The notes under the pieces were generated by a model. That model saw only the letters and a program-made list of their open reading frames with translations, did not search any database and was not told the DNA's origin. A stretch of 64,000 bases of DNA from Mesopusillimonas faecipullorum (GTDB lineage Bacteria > Pseudomonadota > Gammaproteobacteria > Burkholderiales > Burkholderiaceae_B): NCBI RefSeq assembly GCF_020539505.1, contig NZ_JACDXW010000001.1:62001-126000 (forward strand), written 5' to 3'. Both the position numbers and the translations under genes were made by a program. This document shows, in pieces, positions 55,448 through 64,000 of the stretch; positions within the stretch are counted from its first letter, which is position 1; the number at the start of each line of letters is the position of its first letter.

Positions 55448-56851
55448 ATGACCCCCGCAGCAGACCCCACCTCTTCAACCCAGCAGGCCCACCCCCACCT
55501 AGCACGCAATCTCGCCAACCGACACTTACAGCTGATAGCCATAGGTGGTGCCATCGGCACCGGGCTATTCATGGGCGCCGGCAAAACCATCTCGCTCGCG
55601 GGCCCTTCCATATTGTTGGTGTATGCCATCATTGGCGGCATGCTGTTTTTTGTGATGCGGGCCTTGGGCGAACTGCTGTTGTCCAACCTGGAATACCGTT
55701 CTTTTGCCGACGTCGCCGGCGACCTGCTCGGCCCCTGGGCGCAGTTTTTTACGGGCTGGACATACTGGCTATGCTGGATCGTTACCGGTGTGGCCGATGT
55801 CGTGGCCGTAGCAGGCTATGTCTCATTCTGGCTACCCGAGCTCGCCCCCTGGATACCGGCACTCGGGCTGATTTTGCTGCTGTTGGTGTTGAACCTGCCC
55901 ACCGTACGCAACTTTGGCGAAATTGAGTTCTGGTTCGCCTTGATCAAGCTGATTGCCATTGCCGCCCTGATTGGTGTGGGCGCCTATATGCTCATCACCC
56001 GATTCGAAACCCCCAGTGGCACGCAGGCGTCCATCAGCCATTTGTGGTCGCATGGCGGATTCTTTCCGAATGGATGGTGGGGATTTGTTGCCGGATTCCA
56101 GATCGCCGTGTTTGCCTTTGTTGGCATAGAGTTAGTAGGCACGGCAGCCGCCGAGGCAAAAGACCCCGAACGCAATCTTCCCCGGGCCATCAACTCCATC
56201 CCGATTCGTATTGTGGTGTTCTATCTAGGGGCTTTGTTCGTCATCATGACGGTAACGCCTTGGGATCAAATCAACCCCGAGGTCAGCCCTTTTGTTGCCA
56301 TGTTCTCGTTGGCGGGTCTGGGTATCGCCGCTCATGCAGTCAATTTCGTCGTGCTGACGTCCGCGGCCTCCAGCGCCAATTCGGGCATTTACTCAACCTC
56401 GCGCATGATATTCGGCTTGGCCGACAGCGCGCTGGCGCCGCGCTTGCTGGGCAAGCTGAACAAGCGCCAGGTACCCGTTAATGCCTTGTTTTTCTCCTGC
56501 GTATTTTTACTGTCCGGGGTCGCGCTGCTGTATGCCGGTAAAAGCATTATCGAAGCCTTTACCGTCGTCACAACGATTTCCGCACTGCTGTTTCTATTCG
56601 TGTGGTCCATCATTTTGCTTAGCTATGTGCAGTATCGGCGCAAGCGGCCGGCCTTGCATCAGGCCTCGCGTTTCAAAATGCCCGGAGGCCTGCCCGCTGT
56701 GGTCATGGTGCTGGCCTTCTTTATTTTTGTACTATGGTCGCTGACGCAAAAACCCGATACCGCCGTAGCGCTCATGATCACACCGGCATGGTTCCTGCTA
56801 TTGGCCCTCATTTACTGCTTTGTGCGAAAACGCACGCCGGAGACCCCATGA
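55448..56851 (+). CDS. Amino acid permease of the APC family (CycA-like)
   Basis: 467 residues, twelve hydrophobic helices. LANRHLQLIAIGGAIGTGLFMGAG is the first-helix signature of amino acid transporters of the AAT group, and GIELVGTAAAEAKDPERNLPRAIN is the helix 6-7 signature. It is closest in layout to the D-serine/D-alanine/glycine permease CycA, but the substrate cannot be read with certainty. Secondary transporter in the inner membrane, driven by protons. Its stop overlaps the start of the methyltransferase gene (ATGA), so both are translated in tandem. Confidence 0.85.
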   Translation: MTPAADPTSSTQQAHPHLARNLANRHLQLIAIGGAIGTGLFMGAGKTISLAGPSILLVYAIIGGMLFFVMRALGELLLSNLEYRSFADVAGDLLGPWAQFFTGWTYWLCWIVTGVADVVAVAGYVSFWLPELAPWIPALGLILLLLVLNLPTVRNFGEIEFWFALIKLIAIAALIGVGAYMLITRFETPSGTQASISHLWSHGGFFPNGWWGFVAGFQIAVFAFVGIELVGTAAAEAKDPERNLPRAINSIPIRIVVFYLGALFVIMTVTPWDQINPEVSPFVAMFSLAGLGIAAHAVNFVVLTSAASSANSGIYSTSRMIFGLADSALAPRLLGKLNKRQVPVNALFFSCVFLLSGVALLYAGKSIIEAFTVVTTISALLFLFVWSIILLSYVQYRRKRPALHQASRFKMPGGLPAVVMVLAFFIFVLWSLTQKPDTAVALMITPAWFLLLALIYCFVRKRTPETP

Positions 56852-58020
56852 ACACCCTAGACTCAAGGTTGTCCGGCTCTCCCGCCGCTGTAGAGTTAGC
56901 ATGGAATGAGGGTGAAGACGCCCACCGCGCCCTCTGGCGAGCCGATTTACACGGCGCTGCGCCCAAGCGCATTCAGGCGGCGGACGACACCATCAAGGCC
57001 GACGAGGCCTATCGTCTGATCAGCCAAGGCACCGCCCTGCTTTGGCGCGGTGACTTTCACAACGCGCGACAACTTCTGAAAGCCCTGGCCACACGAGTCG
57101 AGCGCAGACAAAAACGCAAGCCCCAAGAAACTGAACCCGCCCCGGCTGAACGTTTTCACCAGCATAGGTTGCAGCTTTCGCAGCGTGCACAAATCCTGAA
57201 TCGCTTGCTTATCCCTCTTCAGGCAGACCTTGCTATACCGCTGCGTCGAGCGCCCGACGTGTCACAAGCCTGCGCAGCTGCCTTTACGCCGCTGGGCGAT
57301 GCCGAGCTGATTCCCTTACGCGCTCTGCAAGGTTATATAGGCGCTTGGGAATGGCAGAAGAAAGGCGTCGAGGTGGCTGGTTTAGCTGAGCGCATTCATG
57401 TGCCGCATGGGGTGTATTCACCTATACGCGGTGAATACCTGCCGCTGCTGATGCAGGCCCCCTTGCCTGCGCATACGCAACTGGCTTTTGATATCGGTAC
57501 CGGTAGCGGTGTGTTAACTGCCTTGCTGTTGCAAAGAGGCGTGCCTCGCGTGGTGGCCACCGACATCAACCCGCGCGCGCTGCAAGCCGCCCAAGAGAAT
57601 CTTGCGCGCCTGCACTACACCGATAGAGTCGAATTACTGGCTCGCGATCTCTTTCCTGAGGGCAAGGCCGACCTTATCGTTTGCAACCCACCTTGGCTAC
57701 CTGCCAAACCCACCAGTCAGATCGAACAGGCCGTATACGATCCTGGGCACCGCATGTTGCAGGGTTTCTTGGCTAAGGTGACAGCCCATTTGCAGCCTGG
57801 GGGCGAGGTTTGGTTGCTGATGTCTGATCTGGCCGAACATCTGGGTTTACGCGAACCCGAATGGCTGCGGCAGACCATCCACGCAGCAGGCTTGACTGTT
57901 ATCGAAAAACGGGACACCCAGCCTGTTCACGGCAAAGCGCAAAACACCGACGACCCCTTGTACGCGGCACGCAGCAAGGAAACCACCAGTCTTTGGCGTC
58001 TGGCACCTCTTGCACCCTGA
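56848..58020 (+). CDS. Class I SAM-dependent methyltransferase with NPPW motif
   Basis: 390 residues from the ATG at 56848, which overlaps the permease stop by 4 nt. The C-terminal part has the SAM-binding motif LAFDIGTGSGVLTALL, VVATDINPRALQ as motif II and IVCNPPWLP, the NPPY-type motif of enzymes that methylate nitrogen in adenine, guanine or glutamine (HemK/RlmG-like). The N-terminal 180 residues form a helical region without a recognised domain. The target is not known; rRNA, tRNA or a release factor are candidates. It converges with the GltI-like gene. Confidence 0.82.
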   Translation: MNTLDSRLSGSPAAVELAWNEGEDAHRALWRADLHGAAPKRIQAADDTIKADEAYRLISQGTALLWRGDFHNARQLLKALATRVERRQKRKPQETEPAPAERFHQHRLQLSQRAQILNRLLIPLQADLAIPLRRAPDVSQACAAAFTPLGDAELIPLRALQGYIGAWEWQKKGVEVAGLAERIHVPHGVYSPIRGEYLPLLMQAPLPAHTQLAFDIGTGSGVLTALLLQRGVPRVVATDINPRALQAAQENLARLHYTDRVELLARDLFPEGKADLIVCNPPWLPAKPTSQIEQAVYDPGHRMLQGFLAKVTAHLQPGGEVWLLMSDLAEHLGLREPEWLRQTIHAAGLTVIEKRDTQPVHGKAQNTDDPLYAARSKETTSLWRLAPLAP

Positions 58021-58030
58021 ACCGCTGCCG

Positions 58031-59014
58031 TTACCTGGCACCGGTACGCTTGGCGAGCATGTCCATGACCGCTCGCAAAGTGGGGTTCATGGGAAGATCC
58101 AGTGTCTGACCATCTGGCAACCGACGTTGAAACCAGCGTACATACAGGCGTTCCAGCTCGCGACTGGCGGCCATACGCGACAACTCGGCATCAACAAGTG
58201 CACGCATAGCGCTATCGTCGTGTGCAAAGGCAATACCGTAAACGTCGTAAGAAACCCACGGGCCCACCAAGCGATATTGATCGCGTTTGTCCTGTTCAGC
58301 CAACAAGGCGTACAGAAGCACCTCATCGCCCAACAAGGCTTGCACTGCCCCGATTTCGAGTGCCTCGAAGCCTGAGGGGTAATTATCGAAAGCCAGCAAC
58401 GTGGCACGTGCCCCCCTTTTCTCCAACCACTGCGCCAGCGCTTGTTGTGCAGTGGTGCCTGCCACCACACCAACGCGCTTGCCGGCCAGTTGATCCACCG
58501 ACCGCAGATCCGCCTGGCGGCTGATCATCAGCCGCGCGCCGGTAAAGAAAATCGGGCTAGAGAAAGACACCCATTGGCGCCGCTGGGCTGTATCGGAAGA
58601 AGCACCGCACTCTAGGTCTATACGGCCCTGCACCAAGGCTTCAAAGCGATTTTCCGCCGTAACAGGCACCCACTGCGTATTCAAGGGCTTATCTAGTCGG
58701 CGAGCAACCGCTTCTATCAGGTTCTTGCATATATCTATGCTGTAGCCCACAGGACGGCGCCAGGCTTTGGGTACAAAAGAAAAGGGCAAAGCATCTTCGC
58801 GATAACCCACTTTTACGGTTGCCGTTTGGTGGATACGAAGCAAGCTACCGGTCAAGACTTCTACCGGCTTTGCTTCTTGACTCTGCGCCAACAACTGAGG
58901 CGCATCCATGGTTTGCGCGTGGGATACGTTCAGCCCTGTTGTCATAAGCAAGCAGGCCAGCCCAAGCATCAAGCCAGCCACTTTGCTCTGCCAGATTTGA
59001 AACCCCGTGCTCAT
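58031..59014 (-). CDS. GltI-like amino acid-binding periplasmic protein (orphan)
   Basis: 327 residues from the ATG at 59014. A signal peptide (GLMLGLACLLMTTGLNVSHA) and a type II binding-protein fold: VKVGYREDALPFSF, RPVGYSIDICKNLIEAV, ENRFEALVQGRIDLECGASS, FTGARLMI and LAGKRVGVVAGTTAQQAL, close to the glutamate/aspartate protein GltI. No GltJKL permease or ATPase gene follows. Directly upstream (4 nt) on the same strand is the remnant of a dicarboxylate/amino acid symporter gene, so it was probably the second gene of that operon. Whether it still has a transporter partner elsewhere is unknown. Confidence 0.87.
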   Translation of the reverse strand: MSTGFQIWQSKVAGLMLGLACLLMTTGLNVSHAQTMDAPQLLAQSQEAKPVEVLTGSLLRIHQTATVKVGYREDALPFSFVPKAWRRPVGYSIDICKNLIEAVARRLDKPLNTQWVPVTAENRFEALVQGRIDLECGASSDTAQRRQWVSFSSPIFFTGARLMISRQADLRSVDQLAGKRVGVVAGTTAQQALAQWLEKRGARATLLAFDNYPSGFEALEIGAVQALLGDEVLLYALLAEQDKRDQYRLVGPWVSYDVYGIAFAHDDSAMRALVDAELSRMAASRELERLYVRWFQRRLPDGQTLDLPMNPTLRAVMDMLAKRTGAR

Positions 59015-59018
59015 GTCA

Positions 59019-59417
59019 TCAACCCTCGGCTGCAGGGCGAGAGGCCGTCTCAGGGCGGGCACCTTGCCCCGAACCCGAATCATGCGTTGTAGAGGCCTGG
59101 GCCTGGTCTTGGGGAGTTTGCAATCCCCCCTCCCACTTGGCCACCACTGCCGAGGCAATACCATTACCCACCGCATTAGTGGCCGAGCGACCCATATCGA
59201 GAAACTGATCTACACCCATGATCAGCAACAAACCCGCTTCTGGAATACCGAACTGCGACAACGTGGCCGCTATGACTACCAAGGAAGCACGCGGTACACC
59301 CGCCATACCTTTGGAAGTCAGCATCAGCATGGCCATCATGGCCAGCTGCGTTTCATCTTGGATAAGCTGATTGCAGCCATAGCCCACAGCAATGCCCAAA
59401 ACCAAGGCAAAACGGTG
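59019..59417 (-). pseudogene. Remnant of a DctA/GltP-type dicarboxylate/amino acid:cation symporter gene
   Basis: In frame from just after a stop codon (59418-59420) to TGA at 59019-59021. The first part, ALVLGIAVGYGCNQLIQDE, resembles the first transmembrane helix of the family, while the rest (MLTSKGMAGVPRASLVVIAA, TLSQFGIPEAGLLLIMGVDQ, MGRSATNAVGNGIA, VVAKWEGGL) is the C-terminal helix 7-8 region near residue 330 onward. About 300 internal residues and the real start are missing. There is no ATG; a TTG could start a 128-residue peptide. It is non-functional as a transporter. The 5' flank is occupied by the prolyl oligopeptidase gene. Confidence 0.85.
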
Positions 59418-59448
59418 CTATTATCCAGCGAATTACTAAGGAAAAACC

Positions 59449-61704
59449 ATGGTTTTCTTGCGTTTATCAGTGGCACTGACTGCCATGCTTACCCTAGCTG
59501 CATGCAATAGCTCCGACGACTCCGAGCAGCCCACTCCCGAGCCTCCCAAGCCCAGCTACCCCACCACTCGCAGCGGCACTGACAGCGACGTTTACTTCGG
59601 TCGCGCAGTGGTCGACCCCTATCGCTGGTTGGAAGACATAGAAAGCGCCGAAACCGATGATTGGGTTAACGCGCAAAGCCGGCTGACGGCCTCGCACATC
59701 ACCGCCATGCCAGACTACGCCGCGCTCTCTAAACGCATGGCCTCCTTTTTCAGCCCGACTGTCAGCACGGCCAAAAGCAGGAGCGTGCAGCAAAACAAAC
59801 AACAGCATATTCAAGGCGTTGAAGGCAAAGACGGTAAGTTTTATTATCAGGTCCAGCAACAACGGCAGGGCCATGATTTCTTGCGCCCCACAACCGCGAC
59901 CGAGTTCGTTTCGGTAGACAACGTCATCTATGTCGCCGATAGTGCGCAAGATGTGCAAAACGCCCAGGCATTAATAAACGCCGACGACTTTCGCATAGAG
60001 CCGGACGACCACATTGAGCTGCAAGGGCACCAGGTATCGGACGACGGTAAGGTGTTGGCCTACGCGATGGTACGCAATTACGCAGACCTAGCCGAAGTAC
60101 ACCTCATTAATCTCGAACGCCCCCAAGATGGCCCTTTCCTGAAAATACAGAATGTGGTTGCCGGGGCCTTTACTCTACTTGAACAAGGCGTCACTTACTC
60201 GCAACCACGCCATACATCCAACCCCCACGTTTCTCCCATCACCTACCAAGCACTGCATTATCAGCCGTATAACGGCGCAAGTGCACAGACGTGGTTTCAG
60301 GCCGGACAATACGATTCACTCGCACCGGATGCCGTACACGAAGGGTATCTTTACTATAGCCTGGCTACTGACTTTTATGGCGCCATCGGGCGGGTAGACT
60401 TGGCTCAAGCTGAAAAAAGCGGCCAGTTCATTCTAGATTTGCGCGAGCAAAATCACACACTGGGCCTCGTAGGCCCAAGCTCCGAAGACCCTAGCAAGCT
60501 TCTGGCCCTCACTTCGCACGGGGCAGGACTGAGCCGTTTGGTGGAGTTCGACCCTAAGAACCCCGCCCCCCAGAACTGGCGCGAAATTTTACCTAACAGC
60601 CCACCAGGCACCACTGAATACGTCAATCAAATTCAGAATTGCGGATCGGATTACTATGCCGAGCACTTGGTATCGGGTAGCAGCAAGCTCTTTCATTATG
60701 ATAAGAGCGGCAGGCATGAAATCGCATTGCCCTCAACCGGCGCCGTTGTTTATATGGATTGCCTGAAGACAGACGAGCAAACACTGCTGCAGTTTTACTT
60801 TTCTTCGCTGGCACAACCGACTATTTCTTTCACCTACAACCCCACTACACAAGTTACGGTGCGCGGCGCCACACGGTTTTACGAGGGTTTTGACCCTACA
60901 CAATACGAAATGCGGCGCCTAATCGCTACCAGCAAAGATGGCACTCAGTTCCCCATCTACGTCGCGCACAAGAAAGGCTTGGAGCCCAAGGGCGATGCGC
61001 CCACTCTAATTTACGTGTATGGCGGTTTTTTCGCGCCTATGACCCCATCTTTTCAAGAGAAGCTGATTCCGCTGCTGGAAAGCGGTGGGATATACGCGAT
61101 TGCGCAGGTGCGTGGTGGGGGTGAGTTCGGTATGGCCTGGCATGATGCCGGGCGATTACTGAACAAGCAAAACACCTATGACGACATCGCGGCAGCGGCC
61201 GAACACCTGATCCATACCGGCCTGACACAGCCTGGCAAGCTAGCCCTGCAGGGCGAATCCAATGGGGGGCTGAGCACCGCCGTGCTAGGGCTACAACGCC
61301 CCGACTTATTCTCTGTTGTGTTCCCCACTGTGGGCGTGTTGGATCTCGTACGCTACGATCTATTTTCGTCAGGTCTAGGGTGGCATGGAGACTACGGCGC
61401 GACGACCCAACAGGCTGAATTCGAAAACCTGATGAAGTTTTCGCCCTTGCATAATGTCAAGCCACAGAGCTACCCGCCCACCTATGTTTTTACCGGCAAA
61501 ACGGACGGGCGCGTCATGCCCGCACATAGCTACAAGTACGCTGCCACGCTGCAAAACACAGCAACCGGTAGCAACCCCTATATGCTCTATGCCTTCCCTA
61601 AAGATGGGCACAGCCTTTCGAGCAATTGGCAGCAATACCTAAACTATATGTGGACGGCGTTCTTTCATCATACGAACAGCCACTACACACCGCCCGTTAA
61701 TTAA
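59449..61704 (+). CDS. Lipoprotein prolyl oligopeptidase (S9A family)
   Basis: 751 residues. A lipoprotein signal ends in LTLAAC with the lipid Cys at 19, then an acidic Ser/Pro linker. Residues 40-430 are the beta-propeller gate (VVDPYRWLEDIESAETDDWV is the S9A opening). The C-terminal hydrolase domain has the catalytic Ser604 in QGESNGGLSTAV, Asp686 in TGKTDGRVMPAHSYK and His721 in KDGHSLSS. It cleaves short proline-containing peptides; most relatives are cytosolic or soluble periplasmic, so lipid anchoring is notable. A good ribosome-binding site (AAGGA) precedes the ATG. It is a lone gene beside a decayed symporter gene. Confidence 0.93.
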   Translation: MVFLRLSVALTAMLTLAACNSSDDSEQPTPEPPKPSYPTTRSGTDSDVYFGRAVVDPYRWLEDIESAETDDWVNAQSRLTASHITAMPDYAALSKRMASFFSPTVSTAKSRSVQQNKQQHIQGVEGKDGKFYYQVQQQRQGHDFLRPTTATEFVSVDNVIYVADSAQDVQNAQALINADDFRIEPDDHIELQGHQVSDDGKVLAYAMVRNYADLAEVHLINLERPQDGPFLKIQNVVAGAFTLLEQGVTYSQPRHTSNPHVSPITYQALHYQPYNGASAQTWFQAGQYDSLAPDAVHEGYLYYSLATDFYGAIGRVDLAQAEKSGQFILDLREQNHTLGLVGPSSEDPSKLLALTSHGAGLSRLVEFDPKNPAPQNWREILPNSPPGTTEYVNQIQNCGSDYYAEHLVSGSSKLFHYDKSGRHEIALPSTGAVVYMDCLKTDEQTLLQFYFSSLAQPTISFTYNPTTQVTVRGATRFYEGFDPTQYEMRRLIATSKDGTQFPIYVAHKKGLEPKGDAPTLIYVYGGFFAPMTPSFQEKLIPLLESGGIYAIAQVRGGGEFGMAWHDAGRLLNKQNTYDDIAAAAEHLIHTGLTQPGKLALQGESNGGLSTAVLGLQRPDLFSVVFPTVGVLDLVRYDLFSSGLGWHGDYGATTQQAEFENLMKFSPLHNVKPQSYPPTYVFTGKTDGRVMPAHSYKYAATLQNTATGSNPYMLYAFPKDGHSLSSNWQQYLNYMWTAFFHHTNSHYTPPVN

Positions 61705-61725
61705 GCCTATGTACGCGCGGCAAGC

Positions 61726-62724
61726 TCAGTTGTCGCGCGTCTGCTGAGGCGTCTCGCCGAAGGCCTGACGGTAGGCCTTCGAGAAATCCCCCAGATGCGA
61801 AAAACCGAAACGCATCGCGGTTTCGCCTACTTTGGCTCGTCGGCCCTGCAGCAGCAATGACTGCCGCACAGCCTCGAGACGTTGTTGACGCAGCCACTGC
61901 AACGGCGACTGACCGCATTCATCCCGAAACAAAGCCTGCAAACGCCGCACAGATAAGCCGCAATGCGCCGCCACGCGGGCAACGGGTAGATCTTCACCCA
62001 GATTATCGAGCAGATACGTTTGCGCCATCCGCACCGCAGACGGAGCCCGAGGGGGTGGGGCCGGCCATAAATGCGGTGCCATATTGTGCGGCTGATGCAG
62101 CAGCAAAGTGGTAGCTACCAGTATCTCGGTTTGGGCCAGTAATGCCGCATAGCCGGCCAGCTGGCTTGCCCCTTGCCCTGCACAGCGGGAAACCCATTGC
62201 AACATGGGCGCCAGCGCTTGCCAGCCTACGGCATGTGCCGGCATGACAGCCTCGAAGCAAATGGGGGGTGCTTGATCATGCCCGGTTAAACGACACCAGG
62301 CATCATGGACCGCTTGAGCATCTAGCCGCAACAACACCTGCTCGTAATCTTCGCCCGCCGTAAAGTGAAAGCGTCGCCCAGGACTGATGATGAAAGCCGT
62401 GCGCGGAGTGACGTCAAGCGTGGCTCCATCGAAATAAAACGAAGCTTGCCCTTTTACCGGGAGCACCAGCAGGTAGTAGTCGCTGAGCCCATCGGGGTCG
62501 ACGCTGACACCCGCGCCCCAAGTTAAGCGCAATAACGAAAGCCTGCCACAAGACAGCACATCGAGCTGATTGCGTATCTTCTGGCCCGGTGATGTCAGGC
62601 GTAAGCGATGCGGATCGAGCACCAAGCTGGTGCGCAACCGTGCTTCTTCGAGATCGCCGGTGTCTATCAGACGGTGCTGATCGAAAGGCGTAGTGGAAAA
62701 CACAGAAGAAACCGCTTGGCCCAT
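61726..62724 (-). CDS. AraC-family transcriptional regulator
   Basis: 332 residues. The N-terminal 190 residues are an AraC-type cupin sensor (YYLLVLPVKGQASFYFDG, SPGRRFHFTAGEDYEQVLLRLD). The C-terminal 100 residues carry two helix-turn-helix motifs (VARVAAHCGLSVRRLQALFRD and VGETAMRFGFSHLGDFSKAY), ending in AFGETPQQTR. It is divergent from the alpha/beta hydrolase gene across 171 bp, which is therefore its most likely target. The effector is unknown. Confidence 0.9.
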   Translation of the reverse strand: MGQAVSSVFSTTPFDQHRLIDTGDLEEARLRTSLVLDPHRLRLTSPGQKIRNQLDVLSCGRLSLLRLTWGAGVSVDPDGLSDYYLLVLPVKGQASFYFDGATLDVTPRTAFIISPGRRFHFTAGEDYEQVLLRLDAQAVHDAWCRLTGHDQAPPICFEAVMPAHAVGWQALAPMLQWVSRCAGQGASQLAGYAALLAQTEILVATTLLLHQPHNMAPHLWPAPPPRAPSAVRMAQTYLLDNLGEDLPVARVAAHCGLSVRRLQALFRDECGQSPLQWLRQQRLEAVRQSLLLQGRRAKVGETAMRFGFSHLGDFSKAYRQAFGETPQQTRDN

Positions 62725-62895
62725 TTGTCTACCCCCTCCTTTTTTCTTATCGTCCCCCGAAGGCGAGAGATTTATTTTATCTATATGACGCTTTTTCGTC
62801 AGACAACGCGCAAAACCGATAGACGGCCCTCAGGAATCTGGCCGACCATGTGAAGGAAATTCAAACCCTATATTCATAAACAGAGGAGCGTAGTA

Positions 62896-63618
62896 ATGAA
62901 AATTGTCTTGATTCATGGTTCTTGGCACACCGGCGAACACTGGCAACCCGTCGCCGATCACCTGCGCAAGGCAGGTTACGAAGTGCACACCCCCACCGTT
63001 GCCGGCCATGGCAAGAACGTCGATAAAAACGTCAATCATGCCGACTGCACCCGCTCTATCGTCGATTACATCACAGCCAATAATCTGAGCGATTTCGTGC
63101 TGCTGGGCCACAGCTATGGCGGCACCATTATTTCAAAGGTGGCCGAGGCTGTTCCCGAACGCATACGCCGCCTGGTTTACTGGAACGCCTTTGTCTTGAA
63201 CGACGGCGAATCGCTTAACGACGCCACCCCACCGCATTATCAAGCGCTGTTCGACCAAATTGCGGGGGCCAGCACCGACAACACCATCATGCTGCCTTTC
63301 CAGGTCTGGCGTGAAGCCTTCATCAATGATGCCGATCTTGAGTTGGCCCAACAGGTCTACGATTCCTTGTCTTCCGAACCCTATCAACCTTTCGTAGACA
63401 AACTCGACCTGAAAAAATTCTATACCCTGACCATGCCGCGCAGCTATATCAACTGCACTGAAGACATCGCCTTACCGCCGGGTGAGTATGGCTGGCACCC
63501 TCGCATGTCCAGCCGCCTGGGGCTGCACAGACTGGTCCAGCTTTCGGGCAGCCACGAAGTGATGTTCACGGCGCCGGCGCGCCTGGCTGAGGCGATTATT
63601 GCCGCCGCCAGAGATTAA
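62896..63618 (+). CDS. Alpha/beta hydrolase (esterase-like)
   Basis: 240 residues. MKIVLIHGSWHTGEHWQPVA has the oxyanion HG motif, VLLGHSYGGTIIS carries the nucleophile Ser near 80, and the catalytic His is in LSGSHEVMFTAP. The length and the acid in NCTEDIALPPGEY resemble the plant methylesterase/hydroxynitrile lyase-like group common in Proteobacteria. No signal peptide. AGGAG precedes the ATG. It is divergent from an AraC regulator gene that may sense its substrate. The reaction is not known. Confidence 0.85.
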   Translation: MKIVLIHGSWHTGEHWQPVADHLRKAGYEVHTPTVAGHGKNVDKNVNHADCTRSIVDYITANNLSDFVLLGHSYGGTIISKVAEAVPERIRRLVYWNAFVLNDGESLNDATPPHYQALFDQIAGASTDNTIMLPFQVWREAFINDADLELAQQVYDSLSSEPYQPFVDKLDLKKFYTLTMPRSYINCTEDIALPPGEYGWHPRMSSRLGLHRLVQLSGSHEVMFTAPARLAEAIIAAARD

Positions 63619-63641
63619 GCCGATAACACGGCCAAGGCAGC

Positions 63642-64000
63642 CTACCAGGTTACCCCTACCCCTAGCGAATAACGGATTTCGCGCGACGTGCCCTGGTGGC
63701 CGCTAGCCACGCTGCTATAACTGGCTTTGGAATACAGCGACATCCACTGTGTCATGCTGTAGCGCAGGCCCAACTCGGCGTTAAGGTCGTAGTATTTGCC
63801 GCTGCGCAACCCCCGGTAAACTTCCCCGTTGGAAAACAGCTGCCAGCTTCTGCCCCCGAAGTAACGCTGGTAGTTCCAGCTTAGGCCCAAAGACTGAAAG
63901 TGCTCATCGTCGCCGTCTTGATACATGAAACGTGTGCGTGTCACCAGAGCCGACATAGATAATGACCCTAACTCATCGTCCCAAAACTGATAACCGGGGC
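63642..64000 (-). CDS. DUF481-like outer-membrane protein (3' part, cut by the window edge)
   Basis: Open from the right edge to the stop at 63642, about 119 residues. Alternating polar and aromatic residues (FWDDELGSLSMSALVTRTRF, LGLSWNYQRYFGG, LRYSMTQWMSLYSKASY) and a final aromatic residue (SLGVGVTW) mark antiparallel strands of an outer-membrane barrel. GYQFWDDE and the pattern of strands fit DUF481/YdiY proteins. The start and signal peptide lie outside the window. It converges with the hydrolase gene. Confidence 0.7.
   Translation of the reverse strand, partial: PGYQFWDDELGSLSMSALVTRTRFMYQDGDDEHFQSLGLSWNYQRYFGGRSWQLFSNGEVYRGLRSGKYYDLNAELGLRYSMTQWMSLYSKASYSSVASGHQGTSREIRYSLGVGVTW

Overview
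The window is about 64 kb of a GC-rich betaproteobacterial chromosome, most likely from the family Alcaligenaceae (Bordetella/Pusillimonas-like). The reasons are a RisA/RisS-type OmpR/EnvZ pair, a TsaB-RimI fusion, an EarP plus EF-P(Arg32) pair, proteins typical of Burkholderiales such as DUF2863, DUF1178 and zf-CHCC, and the gene order GntR-sdhCDAB-sdhE-gltA divergent from mdh. Nearly all of it is coding. About 60 genes, two tRNA genes and one insertion sequence can be supported.

Left part (1-21.5 kb), housekeeping: zinc-finger protein (cut by the edge), YheT-like hydrolase, BepA-like M48 protease, CtaG-like and TM2-like membrane proteins, UbiH-like monooxygenase, dusB-fis, purH-ruvC-ruvA-ruvB, family 4 uracil-DNA glycosylase with tsaB-rimI, risA-risS, ispD-ispF, mfd, serB and a small copper chaperone.

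Central part (21.5-44.7 kb), TCA cycle and neighbours: gltA, sdhE, sdhB, sdhA, sdhD, sdhC and a GntR/UTRA regulator on the minus strand; mdh divergent; then a two-component system and a glycine-rich lipoprotein; then acnB and acnA. A 19-bp sequence containing a perfect 12-bp palindrome is repeated exactly in front of mdh/gntR and in front of acnB, and is probably the operator of the GntR protein. DUF2863, earP, efp, DUF1178, argG, a MocA-like nucleotidyltransferase and a cupin follow.

The most striking element is at 44.9-45.2 kb: a tRNA-Arg(CCU) gene split after U36 by a 219-nt self-splicing group I intron with recognisable P3, P4, P7, P8 and P9 elements and a GGG guide that pairs with the anticodon. 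A tRNA-Ala(CGC) follows.

Right part (45.3-64 kb), accessory: an AT-rich spacer, gadB-gadC (glutamate-dependent acid resistance), a LysR-type regulator with two DNA-binding domains, and a complete IS5/IS1182-type element with a 4-bp target duplication. Next is an iron locus: a YqjI-like PadR regulator, a YqjH-like ferric-siderophore reductase, and a Fur box with an orphan siderophore-binding protein. Then come thpR, a CycA-like permease, a methyltransferase, an orphan GltI-like binding protein beside the wreck of a dicarboxylate symporter gene, a lipoprotein prolyl oligopeptidase, an AraC regulator divergent from an alpha/beta hydrolase, and a DUF481 outer-membrane protein cut by the edge.
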